A DNA stretch of 64,000 nucleotides from the NCBI RefSeq assembly GCF_902168435.1, contig NZ_LR656165.1, forward strand, positions 359,201 to 423,200, given 5' to 3'. This DNA comes from Bacillus marasmi (lineage in GTDB: Bacteria > Bacillota > Bacilli > Bacillales > Cytobacillaceae). The notes beneath the pieces are model-generated. The model saw only the letters and a list, made by a program, of their open reading frames with translations, made no database searches and had not been told where the DNA came from. The translations under genes were made by a program, and so were the position numbers. Below are positions 43,018 to 51,718 of this stretch, in pieces; position 1 is the stretch's first letter, and each line of letters begins with the position of its first letter.

Positions 43018-44527
43018 TATGCTTACTCTCCCCTCCTCGTTCTAGCTCATCGCGGAGATTTCGTCTCAATAACTTATTTGAAGCGTTACGCGGCAATGAA
43101 TCTGTAAAATAGATTTTCTTGGGCACTTTATATTTAGCCAGTCTTTGCTGACAAAATTCCAGCAGTTCAGCTTCCTCTATTGCTTTTCCAGGCTCAATGA
43201 CAACAAAGGCAACCGGAACTTGGCCCCATCGTTCATCATCAATACCAACTACGCCCGCTTCTGCAACCTTCTCATTGGAAAGCAACACCCCTTCAATTTC
43301 AGCGGGGTATATATTTTCACCACCGGAAATAATTAAATCCGCGCGCCGGTCAAGCACATATAGAAATCCCTCTTCATCTAAATATCCGATATCGCCGGTA
43401 TGAAGCCAGCCAGCTTGAATTTTTTCCGTATTTTCCCTCTCACGATACAAATAGCCCTTCGTAACATTTGGCCCTTTGACCACAATTTCCCCTTCAGTAT
43501 GAGGCGGTTGGTCCTGTCCGTCTCTGTTGAGTATTTTGATTTGTGCCGGAAACAACGGCTTTCCTGCTGAACCAAGCTTACGCATACTGTCTTCTGGTGA
43601 AAGCGTTACAATTTGCGAAGCCGTTTCCGTCATACCATATGTTTGGAAAACGGGAATACCGATGCTCGCACAACTATTCAACAGTGATAGCGACGCAGGA
43701 CCACCACCTAGAAGCATGCAGCGAAATTGATCCGAAAGCTTCACATTACCAAGTTCCTTAATAATTCTAGTGAGTACCGCCGCAACAACGGACATAATCG
43801 TGACCCGATGAGTCCTAATGTCCTCTATTACCTTGCTTTCGTTAAAACCGTCATGAAGCACAATCGGCATCCCATATATAACGCTACGAATTAGGATTGA
43901 ATAGCCACTAATGTGAAAAAGAGGAACATTACAGAGCCATACATCCTTTTCAGTTAAACCTAAATTTAAAACCGACCCAATCGCACTCCACCAATGATTG
44001 CCATATGTTTGCATAACACCCTTCGGAAAACCAGTCGTGCCAGAGGTGTACATGATTGAGCATACCTCGTCTAGATTGTATTCTTCGCGAATTGTGGTGG
44101 AATCGTTATTTTGGGATGCTTCTAATTCATGTAGCTGCTGCTTCGTCCAAATTGTATAGGACGGTTGCTTGGCTTGAAGCATTTCAAGAGCATTTGTGAA
44201 TCCCTCTTCACTAATTAAGCTTGTGCAGCGGGAATCCTCAAGCTGCCAAGCTAATTCCTCAACAGTGAGTCTGTTGTTAAGGATAACAGCTGTTGCTCCG
44301 AGCATTTGCAATGCGTGAAAAATAATGACAGTATCTGGGTGATTTTTTAGCAATACGCCTACATAATCCCCCTGCTTAATCGAGATCGAGGTTAATTTAT
44401 GTGTCATTTTCACTGCTTTTATGTATGTATCATGAAAAGTTAGTGTTTCATTTTCAAATATGATAGCTGGTCTAGTCGGGGTGAGAAATGCCCGTTTTTT
44501 TAACCAATTTGGAATTTGCTGTGACAA
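43004..44527 (-). CDS. menE: o-Succinylbenzoate-CoA ligase
   Basis: A 507-residue adenylate-forming ligase activating o-succinylbenzoate with CoA. AMP-binding signature MYTSGTTGFPKGVMQT (about residue 165), then QTYGMTETAS, and the late hinge/Lys region VLDRRADLIISGGENIYP and KIYFTDSLPRNASNK. The start is TTG 44527 after GGTG; an overlapping ATG is out of frame. A terminator and a repeat block separate it from menB. Confidence 0.92.
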   Translation of the reverse strand: MSQQIPNWLKKRAFLTPTRPAIIFENETLTFHDTYIKAVKMTHKLTSISIKQGDYVGVLLKNHPDTVIIFHALQMLGATAVILNNRLTVEELAWQLEDSRCTSLISEEGFTNALEMLQAKQPSYTIWTKQQLHELEASQNNDSTTIREEYNLDEVCSIMYTSGTTGFPKGVMQTYGNHWWSAIGSVLNLGLTEKDVWLCNVPLFHISGYSILIRSVIYGMPIVLHDGFNESKVIEDIRTHRVTIMSVVAAVLTRIIKELGNVKLSDQFRCMLLGGGPASLSLLNSCASIGIPVFQTYGMTETASQIVTLSPEDSMRKLGSAGKPLFPAQIKILNRDGQDQPPHTEGEIVVKGPNVTKGYLYRERENTEKIQAGWLHTGDIGYLDEEGFLYVLDRRADLIISGGENIYPAEIEGVLLSNEKVAEAGVVGIDDERWGQVPVAFVVIEPGKAIEEAELLEFCQQRLAKYKVPKKIYFTDSLPRNASNKLLRRNLRDELERGGESKHNEHS

Positions 44528-44663
44528 TCTTCATCACCTTCTTGTATGGCTTGATTTTCTTTATACGGACCTTTTGCTACATTTTAAGATGAGTTTTGGC
44601 CTTATGAAATTCCGAAAATAGGTAACTGATTTTTCCAACTTCAAGAACACATCCAAATCCTTC

Positions 44664-44695
44664 AAAAAAACAGCTTGATGGAGTCCATCAAGCTG
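44664..44695 (-). terminator. Terminator downstream of menB
   Basis: Minus-strand CAGCTTGATGG / CCATCAAGCTG followed by TTTTTTT. It ends the menFDHB transcript, so menEC need their own promoter or readthrough. Confidence 0.85.
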
Positions 44696-44725
44696 CTTTA
44701 TTTCCATTCTACTGTTAAGCACAAA

Positions 44726-44998
44726 CGAGCCGCTTCCGCTTTTCGACTTGTCTAGCTCCAGCGGCTAGCCCCTCGAGGTCTTAAGCCAATCCGCCCAGTA
44801 GGTCAACGTGCGACCTTCTGGCCGGCTCGTCTTATGCTTGTCGGGGCTTATCGAGCCGCTTCCGCTTTTCGACTTGTCTAGCTCCTGCGGCTAGCCCCTC
44901 GAGGTCTTAAGCCAATCCGTCCAAAAGGTAAACTACAACCTTTCGGCCGGCTCGTCTTAAGCTTGTCGGGCTGGTCAAGCCGCTTCCGCTTTTCTAAA
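44726..44998. repeat. Dispersed repeat in tandem, two copies of about 125 bp plus a partial third
   Basis: CGAGCCGCTTCCGCTTTTCG starts at 44,726 and 44,852, and a partial copy begins at 44,976. Each copy contains CTTGTCTAGCTCC, CCCCTCGAGGTCTTAAGCC and GGCCGGCTCGTCTTA. In reverse complement this is the AAAAGCGGAAGCGGCTCG...GAGCTAGACAA family. It fills the 472-bp menB-menE gap together with the terminator. Confidence 0.8.
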
Positions 44999-44999
44999 A

Positions 45000-45818
45000 T
45001 CAAGGGAAACGTGGGAATTTGCCAAAGTCTGGTTTGCGTTTTTCTTTGAACGCATCGCGTCCTTCTTTGGCTTCATCAGTTGTGTAATAAAGCAAAGTTG
45101 CATCCCCTGCGAATTGCTGAATACCAGCAAGTCCGTCAGTATCAGCATTGAACGCTGCTTTTAAGAAACGAAGTGCAGTTGGGCTCATTTCAAGCATTTC
45201 CTCACACCACTTAACTGTTTCTTCTTCCACTTGAGCAAGCGGAACAACAGTGTTAACAAGTCCCATGTCTAATGCTTCTTGAGCATTGTATTGGCGGCAT
45301 AGGTACCAAATTTCACGAGCTTTCTTATGTCCAACGATACGAGCTAAATAGCCTGAACCGTAACCAGCATCAAAGCTACCTACTTTTGGACCAGTTTGTC
45401 CAAATCTTGCATTGTCAGCTGCAATTGTTAAGTCACACACGATATGTAATACATGTCCGCCACCGATTGCATAACCTTTAACCATTGCCACAACTGGCTT
45501 AGGAATTACACGGATTAAGCGTTGCAGGTCAAGCACATTTAGGCGTGGGATTTTGTCATCACCAACATAGCCACCATGACCGCGCACTTTTTGGTCTCCA
45601 CCTGAACAGAATGCGTCATCTCCTGCACCTGTTAAGATGATAACACCAACTTCACTGTCATCACGAGCTTCTGCAAAAGCATCAATTAGCTCCATTACCG
45701 TTTTTGGACGGAATGCATTGCGTACTTCTGGACGGTTAATCGTAATTTTGGCAATGCCATTGTATGTTTCATAAAGAATGTCTTCGTATTGTTTACGAGC
45801 TACCCATTCAACTGTCAT
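45000..45818 (-). CDS. menB: 1,4-Dihydroxy-2-naphthoyl-CoA synthase
   Basis: A 272-residue crotonase-fold enzyme closing the second ring of menaquinone. Crotonase elements: [33 protein letters not shown] and [29 protein letters not shown] is the MenB-specific loop. GGAGG precedes the ATG; 17 bp separate it from menH. Confidence 0.96.
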   Translation of the reverse strand: MTVEWVARKQYEDILYETYNGIAKITINRPEVRNAFRPKTVMELIDAFAEARDDSEVGVIILTGAGDDAFCSGGDQKVRGHGGYVGDDKIPRLNVLDLQRLIRVIPKPVVAMVKGYAIGGGHVLHIVCDLTIAADNARFGQTGPKVGSFDAGYGSGYLARIVGHKKAREIWYLCRQYNAQEALDMGLVNTVVPLAQVEEETVKWCEEMLEMSPTALRFLKAAFNADTDGLAGIQQFAGDATLLYYTTDEAKEGRDAFKEKRKPDFGKFPRFP

Positions 45819-45835
45819 AAACTCTTCCTCCTTAA

Positions 45836-46645
45836 TTATGTAGATTGTAGAAACTCCCTTACTATTGTACCAAATTTTTCATCTTGTTCCACATGAATTG
45901 CATGACCACAAGCATCAACTACAATCCATTTGCTATTTTTCACCAATTGGCACATTTCACTCGCAATTTGGCAAAACTTTTTATCAAGTGAACCGGTTAT
46001 CAGCAATGTCTCACTGGTAAGCTGCTCAAGCGCCTCCCAGTTCGACATTTGAGCACCTGTGCCCATTCCAATCAAGCTACCCGAAAGCCCTTCAACAGAA
46101 TTGGATAAGCGTTGCTCTCGAATCCCTTTACGCACCTCTTCAGGGAGCCCCAATTGCGTTTGAAACAAAGGGATTTCTTCCCAAAAATCAACAAACTTTT
46201 CGATGCCTTCGGTGGAAATAAACGCTGCAAGCTTCGCATCGCTTTCCCGACGCTGCGCCCGTTCTTCCTCCGTCTTTAATCCTGGAGAAGCACTTTCCAA
46301 TACAAGCTTTCTGACCATTTCTGGATGAGCTAATGCAAACGACAATGCCAAACGGCCGCCCATCGAATATCCAAGAAAATCAGCACAATCAACGCCTAAC
46401 TTCGATAGCAATGCGGCTAAATCCTCGACTACCTTATCCATTAAATAACGCGAAGAATCGCTAGGAGCATCACTTTCACCATGTCCAATGATATCAACCA
46501 TGATTAACTGAGACTGCTCCGACCATTTGTCACTAAAACCGCGCCAGTTCGTGCCTGCACCGGTAAATCCATGAAGCAGCACGAGTGGAAAGCCCTCACC
46601 CACGACCTCAACATGGTAGTGAATCCCGTTAACACTTATCTTCAT
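45836..46645 (-). CDS. menH: SHCHC synthase, alpha/beta hydrolase
   Basis: A 269-residue hydrolase-fold enzyme that removes pyruvate from SEPHCHC. The nucleophile is in [13 protein letters not shown] (about residue 97), with LLHGFTGAG for the oxyanion hole and [10 protein letters not shown] for the His. It overlaps menD by 4 nt (ATGA). The B. subtilis name is ytxM. Confidence 0.9.
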   Translation of the reverse strand: MKISVNGIHYHVEVVGEGFPLVLLHGFTGAGTNWRGFSDKWSEQSQLIMVDIIGHGESDAPSDSSRYLMDKVVEDLAALLSKLGVDCADFLGYSMGGRLALSFALAHPEMVRKLVLESASPGLKTEEERAQRRESDAKLAAFISTEGIEKFVDFWEEIPLFQTQLGLPEEVRKGIREQRLSNSVEGLSGSLIGMGTGAQMSNWEALEQLTSETLLITGSLDKKFCQIASEMCQLVKNSKWIVVDACGHAIHVEQDEKFGTIVREFLQST

Positions 46646-48396
46646 TGAGCTGCACCTTTAAGCCAAATTTCTATTTCCTGGGAAACACTTTTCCACAATT
46701 CTCGATGCTCTTTTAAATTTGTGTCGCGTTCTGTTACGAGCTCATGCACGTTCAAACCAGCATTTTGCGCAGGTTTCTCAAGCGATTGAGCCAAGTGCTC
46801 CCAATCGTTAACCTTTGTATATTCACCACCGTACAATTGGACAGCATGGCTAAAATCAAGATCAACTGGCGTGCCAAATAATAATTCGAAATGCTTCGGA
46901 TGATTTGATTGGGGTAAAAAGGAAAATATACCGCCACCATTGTTATTAATCACAACAACATCAATCGGGATACTATGCATTTTCGACGCTACTAAACCAT
47001 TCAAATCATGGAAGAGAGTTAAATCGCCTAATATTAAATAGAGCGGCTGATGGACAAATGCCGCGCCCAAGGCAGTCGAAACAATTCCATCGATGCCATT
47101 CGCACCACGATTAGCCATCACGCGAATATTTTTATCATTATTATGGAAAAAAGAATCCAAATCGCGAATTGGCATGCTATTACCGACAAATACAGTCGCA
47201 TTTTCCGGTAGCAACTCTGCCAAACGATAAAATAATTTAGCTTCACTAAGCTTTGTCTCATCATTTACGATGGTTAAGCTTTGCTTTGTTACGGTGTTCA
47301 AGCCTGTCCAGCGCTGTAAATAGCTTGATTGGCTCCGCGCCGAAATATGCGGTAGCACTGCTTGACACAACAAAGCCTCATCGCAATAAATCATTTCTGA
47401 AGTAATCGCATTTGGATCGCGCCAGCCTCCACCACCATCGATTACATAATGAGTCGCTTCACTGTTTTCTTTTAAGAAAATCGTCAGTGCCTTCGAGACC
47501 GGCATCGCCCCAAAGCGAATGACGATATCAGGTTTCACATAATCCTTTGCTGGTTGATTTCTTAAAAATGTATCATATGTATCGATTACTAAATCCTTGC
47601 TATGTTGGCCGCTTCGCAGTTGTGATAATGGGTCGGCTAAAATCGGGAATTGCAGCTTCTCTGCCAAATCTAAAAGTGCAGCTTGAAATGATGAATCTTC
47701 GATCGGACCACAAACAATGATTCCTTTTTCCGAGTTTGACCATGTTTGAGCCAACCGAGTAAATTCACCCAGTGGCAATGTTAATTGACCACCATGAATC
47801 TTAATCGAGCCTTTTACCCGTCGATATTTTTCAAATAGCTCTGGATCATCGAGCTGCGGGATTAACGGTTCACGGAATGGAAAATTCAAATGAACCGGAC
47901 CGGCAGGAGTCATTTGTGAAGTGGCAATCGCCCGGGCACAAACGGTTTGGGCGTATGAAATCATTTCATTCGTTGCTTCGGGTAAGGCCATCTCAACAAA
48001 CCATTTCACATGGTTGCCATATAAGTGTATTTGATTAATCGCCTGGGGCGCTCCGACATCGCGAAGTTCATGCGGTCTGTCTGCAGTCAGCACAATCAAC
48101 GGTACTCGTGAAATATTCGCTTCTACCACCGCTGGGTAGTAATTGGCTGCAGCAGTCCCGGAAGTACAAAGAAGCGCCACCGATTTATGGGACGCCTTGG
48201 CTATTCCTAATGCAAAAAATCCTGCAGAACGCTCATCAATTTGGATATGTACCCGAAGGCCGGGATGCTCGGCCATCATTAACGCAAGTGGAGTTGATCG
48301 TGAACCGGGGCTGACGACTACATCAGTCAAACCTGATTGTACAAGCTCTCCAACAAATGCTGCTAAATATGCAGTAAGTGATTCCTGGTGATTCAT
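46642..48396 (-). CDS. menD: SEPHCHC synthase, ThDP enzyme
   Basis: A 584-residue thiamine-diphosphate enzyme joining 2-oxoglutarate and isochorismate. Pyrimidine-binding domain with VVSPGSRSTPLALM, and the ThDP motif GDLTLFHDLNGL (about residue 435 onward) with NNNGGGIFSFLP. ATG 48396 is chosen because GGAGG overlaps the codons further upstream; it lies directly behind the menF stop. Confidence 0.95.
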   Translation of the reverse strand: MNHQESLTAYLAAFVGELVQSGLTDVVVSPGSRSTPLALMMAEHPGLRVHIQIDERSAGFFALGIAKASHKSVALLCTSGTAAANYYPAVVEANISRVPLIVLTADRPHELRDVGAPQAINQIHLYGNHVKWFVEMALPEATNEMISYAQTVCARAIATSQMTPAGPVHLNFPFREPLIPQLDDPELFEKYRRVKGSIKIHGGQLTLPLGEFTRLAQTWSNSEKGIIVCGPIEDSSFQAALLDLAEKLQFPILADPLSQLRSGQHSKDLVIDTYDTFLRNQPAKDYVKPDIVIRFGAMPVSKALTIFLKENSEATHYVIDGGGGWRDPNAITSEMIYCDEALLCQAVLPHISARSQSSYLQRWTGLNTVTKQSLTIVNDETKLSEAKLFYRLAELLPENATVFVGNSMPIRDLDSFFHNNDKNIRVMANRGANGIDGIVSTALGAAFVHQPLYLILGDLTLFHDLNGLVASKMHSIPIDVVVINNNGGGIFSFLPQSNHPKHFELLFGTPVDLDFSHAVQLYGGEYTKVNDWEHLAQSLEKPAQNAGLNVHELVTERDTNLKEHRELWKSVSQEIEIWLKGAAQ

Positions 48397-48397
48397 G

Positions 48398-49795
48398 TTA
48401 TTCTCCTCCAAGCGCGGTTAACATCGGACGAAACTTAATGTTTGTCTCTAAGTATTCACTTTCTGAATCTGAATCGGCAACAACACCGCAGCCGGCAAAC
48501 AAAGATGCTTCGTTCCCTTGAATTAAACCGGAGCGAATCGCAACGGCAAACTCTCCGTTACCACGATAGTCAAGCCAGCCGATTGGCGCGGCATAAAAGC
48601 CGCGGTCGAGCAACTCAACTTCACGGATTTTTTCAACAGCTTCTTTTTTGGGCAAGCCACCAAGTGCGGGTGTCGGATGGAGTCGTTCGATGATTTGCAG
48701 TAGTGACGCATCATCATCGGTTTTTCCAATAACCGGAGTATATAAATGCTGGATATCACGCATTTTCATCAATTGTGGCTGATTAGGCAGTATTACTTCC
48801 GTACATACCTCGCTCATCGCCTCTTTAATCATATCTACAACATACTGATGTTCAATTAAGTTTTTTTGATCAGCTAAGATGTCAGCACCCAACACCTTAT
48901 CCTCTTCAAGCGTTTTCCCCCGTTTGATTGAACCTGCTAAACAGGTTGTGAACACATCATTGCCGTTCTTTTTCAAAAGACGTTCAGGTGATGCGCCAAC
49001 AAAGCAATCTCCCTCGGATTCAAACGCAAAAATAAAGCTATCAGGCTGTTCACTGAACAAGTTCTCAAGTACCTTTTCAACCTGCACCGGCTCATTGAAA
49101 TGCAATCTGAGCTCACGGGCTAGTACAACTTTTTTCAGTGGGCCTTCCTTTAATTCATCAACAATTGCATCGACTGTTTTTTTCCAAGCTTCTGGCTGTA
49201 TTTCCTCTGTTCTTTCAAGTTGACTTCTATAAAAAGAAAAAGAACGATTGGCCGTTAACAATAACCGCTCACGCTCTTGCCAAACTTGCTCCACCATAGA
49301 TGTATCATCATCTTCAGTGCAAAGAATATTTGTTGTTAAGTATGCTTGCCCTTCAATTATTGAAAGCATATACTTTGGAATGTGAAATAGTGAATTTGAA
49401 TAATTAGACCAAAGCGCGGTTTTGGTTTTTAATGGATCAAAAGAAAAGCCACCAAATAGAGCCGGACCTACGCCCATATGTGAAAAAGGATTAAAGATAA
49501 TCGAATTTTCAATAAAGCGCTTCCACTCGTTTTGGACATAATTAAAACGATCAGTTACCTGATCTGTTTCAAATTGCTGACAAATCCCTAAACCAACTAA
49601 AAAGCTTTGGCTTGATGCGTCCTTCCAAAAGAAACGTTCACCAAAGTATTTTTCACTACCAGAAAAGAAAAATGACAGGGGTTCGATAGGATCAATTTTT
49701 TGAACTTCACTAACTAAAACAGGTAAAGTTAAAGCCTTGGCCTTTGAAATCGCTTCGAAGATCCGCGTCTTTAACCCCGAATGTAAGATTACCAA
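48398..49795 (-). CDS. menF: Isochorismate synthase
   Basis: A 465-residue chorismate-utilising enzyme, the first step of menaquinone synthesis. Signature motifs are KVVLARELRL, SFIFAFESEGDCFVGASPER, TCLAGSIKRG, HQYVVDMI and HPTPALGGLPK. The start is TTG 49795 after GGGGGG. A short hairpin lies directly before that RBS. Followed without a gap by menD. Confidence 0.93.
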   Translation of the reverse strand: MVILHSGLKTRIFEAISKAKALTLPVLVSEVQKIDPIEPLSFFFSGSEKYFGERFFWKDASSQSFLVGLGICQQFETDQVTDRFNYVQNEWKRFIENSIIFNPFSHMGVGPALFGGFSFDPLKTKTALWSNYSNSLFHIPKYMLSIIEGQAYLTTNILCTEDDDTSMVEQVWQERERLLLTANRSFSFYRSQLERTEEIQPEAWKKTVDAIVDELKEGPLKKVVLARELRLHFNEPVQVEKVLENLFSEQPDSFIFAFESEGDCFVGASPERLLKKNGNDVFTTCLAGSIKRGKTLEEDKVLGADILADQKNLIEHQYVVDMIKEAMSEVCTEVILPNQPQLMKMRDIQHLYTPVIGKTDDDASLLQIIERLHPTPALGGLPKKEAVEKIREVELLDRGFYAAPIGWLDYRGNGEFAVAIRSGLIQGNEASLFAGCGVVADSDSESEYLETNIKFRPMLTALGGE

Positions 49796-49808
49796 AATAA
49801 TCCCCCCA

Positions 49809-49831
49809 ATAACAGCAAAAAAGACTGTTAT
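49809..49831 (-). other. Inverted repeat before the menF RBS
   Basis: ATAACAG / CTGTTAT, a perfect 7-bp stem with a 9-nt loop, ends just upstream of the GGGGGG ribosome-binding site. It might influence translation of menF; no test is possible from sequence. Confidence 0.45.
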
Positions 49832-49853
49832 CCTTTCATTTTAAACTTATTAT

Positions 49854-49883
49854 AAGATACCCCTTTTTAAAAATCATGTCAAT
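49854..49883 (-). promoter_or_regulatory. Probable promoter of menFDHB
   Basis: TTGACA, 18-bp spacer, TATCTT on the minus strand. A second -10-like TATAAT lies 4-5 bp further on. The remaining menF-menA gap (to 50,085) shows no feature I can name. Confidence 0.6.
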
Positions 49884-50130
49884 AATTGGCGTATAATCGC
49901 ATCCTAGTATTTTCCTTATTATTATGTCATTTCACCAAGTCTATACAAATTGGTCACACTATTTCTATCAGATTTGTAAATTGACCCAGTAAATTTCCGC
50001 TTCAGGCTTAGTTTTCCTTATAAAACTATCCTTCCATCCAATAATATCATCCTTTTGATATTGTTTTCCAATCCCACGATAATAATTGACTAACCTTTCG
50101 ACATTTTTTACACTTAGATTAAGTGCTCCT

Positions 50131-50159
50131 TTGACAGGTTTTGATTTTTTCAGTAAAAT
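50131..50159 (+). promoter_or_regulatory. Sigma-A promoter of menA
   Basis: TTGACA, 17-bp spacer, TAAAAT about 45 nt before the menA start. A second candidate, TTGACT-17-TACACT, lies at 50,086-50,114. Confidence 0.7.
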
Positions 50160-50203
50160 AATAAAGTTTGATTCTATAATTTTTGCAAAGGAGAGTCTAA
50201 TAT

Positions 50204-51139
50204 ATGCAACCACAAATGCAAAATACAAAGTCTTCATCGGTTGTAAAACGGACCAGCTGGGGTGTTTGGTGGCAACTTACTCGACCTCATACGTTAACTG
50301 CAGCATTTGTACCAGTGCTCCTCGGAACTGCGTTAGCAATGCCGCATACTGATATTCATATTGGACTTTTTGCTGCAATGTTGCTTGCTTGTTTACTCAT
50401 CCAGGCTGCAACCAATATGTTTAATGAATACTATGATTTTAAAAGAGGTTTAGATACAGCTGAGTCAGTGGGAATTGGCGGAGCAATCGTAAGAGAAGGA
50501 ATTCAAGCAAGAACGGTTCTATATATTGCGTTAGCCTTATACGGAATCTCGCTATTACTCGGGGTTTACATTTGTGCCAGCACAAGCTGGTGGCTTGCTT
50601 TGATTGGTTCTGTATCAATGCTTATGGGTTATTTATACACAGGCGGTCCGATTCCAATTGCTTATACTCCGTTTGGTGAACTATTTGCCGGCTTTTTCAT
50701 GGGCTGCTTAATCGTATTAATTTCGTTCTTCATTCAAACTGGAACTGTCTCTGATACAGCGATTCTTGTATCGATTCCAAGTACTATTTTAGTAGGTGCC
50801 ATTCTGATGGCCAATAATATACGGGATTTAGACGGAGACAAAAAGTTCGGACGTAAAACATTAGCGATTTTACTAGGCAGAAAAGGTGCTATTCTATTTT
50901 TAGCTGGTATGTTCATTGTTTCATATGCTTGGGTGTTTGCATTAATTTTCTTGAGTATCGTAACGCCATGGTTAGCTGTTGTTGTGTTGAGTGCACCAAA
51001 GCCACTTAATGCAATAATCGGGTTCTTCAAGAACAACATGCCGTTGCAAATGATGCCAGCAATGAAAGCAACTGCACAAACGAACACAATCTTTGGATTC
51101 CTGCTTTCTATCGGATTGTTTATTTCCTATTTACTATAA
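50204..51139 (+). CDS. menA: 1,4-Dihydroxy-2-naphthoate polyprenyltransferase
   Basis: A 311-residue UbiA-family membrane enzyme attaching the polyprenyl chain to DHNA. Asp-rich motifs are NMFNEYYDFKRGLD (about residue 75) and NNIRDLDGDKKFGRKTLA (about 205), with eight or nine hydrophobic helices. GGAGA precedes the ATG. It is divergent from menFDHB and completes the quinone route that feeds NrfH. Confidence 0.95.
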   Translation: MQPQMQNTKSSSVVKRTSWGVWWQLTRPHTLTAAFVPVLLGTALAMPHTDIHIGLFAAMLLACLLIQAATNMFNEYYDFKRGLDTAESVGIGGAIVREGIQARTVLYIALALYGISLLLGVYICASTSWWLALIGSVSMLMGYLYTGGPIPIAYTPFGELFAGFFMGCLIVLISFFIQTGTVSDTAILVSIPSTILVGAILMANNIRDLDGDKKFGRKTLAILLGRKGAILFLAGMFIVSYAWVFALIFLSIVTPWLAVVVLSAPKPLNAIIGFFKNNMPLQMMPAMKATAQTNTIFGFLLSIGLFISYLL

Positions 51140-51162
51140 TTTTAAATCTTAAATGTTATTAC

Positions 51163-51194
51163 GACCCAGGTGTTATTTGCACTTGGGTCTTTTC
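51163..51194 (+). terminator. Terminator of menA
   Basis: GACCCAGGTG / CACTTGGGTC (one wobble) followed by TTTTC, 24 bp past the menA stop. Confidence 0.8.
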
Positions 51195-51235
51195 TTGTCT
51201 GCTGCACGATTTTAGGGGATTGGAATGGAAAGTAG

Positions 51236-51606
51236 CAGTTTGCTAGTTGGTTTCGGGGTTACACATAAAATAAGTAATCAATAAGGGTGATTGGCTATTT
51301 GGTTTTAAGGGATATACATAAAATATGTACTCAATAGGGGCGATTGGCTACTTCGTTTTCAGGGGTACACATAAAATAAGTACTCAATGAGGGCGATTGG
51401 CTACTTGGTTTTAAGGGGTACACATAAAACAAGTACTCAATGAGGGTGATTGGCTACTTCGTTTTCAGGGTTGCGCATAAACCAAGTAACCAATGAGCGC
51501 GATTGGCTACTTCGTTTTCGGGGGTACGAATAAAATAACTACTCAATGAAGGTGATTGGCTACTTCGTTTTAAGGGGTACACATAAAATAAGTAATCAAT
51601 AAGAGT
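51236..51606. repeat. Tandem hairpin array D, 7 units of 53 bp
   Basis: GATTGGCTA begins at 51289, 51342, 51395, 51448, 51501 and 51554, with a partial unit before. Units pair GGGTAC with GTACTC across ACATAAAATAA. Arms change together: GGTTAC/GTAATC in unit 1, GGGTAC/GTACTC in unit 3, GGTTGC/GTAACC in unit 5. It lies between convergent menA and glgP. Confidence 0.93.
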
Positions 51607-51676
51607 TCCTTCATTCCTGAGTTAGGTGCTTGTGCATTTTCCTATAAGATACTATTACATTCCTAAATAGAAAAAC

Positions 51677-51706
51677 GGCTCAGGAGCATAATCCCGAGCC
51701 ATTTTT
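51677..51706. terminator. Bidirectional terminator, glgP side
   Basis: GGCTCAGGA / TCCCGAGCC with one mismatch and T-runs on both strands, just beyond the glgP stop. Confidence 0.7.
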
Positions 51707-51718
51707 TATAATCAGACA

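Noticed and set aside
49968-50237. 89-codon minus-strand open frame between menF and menA
   Set aside because: Covers the menA promoter, RBS and start, has no RBS of its own and no recognisable similarity.
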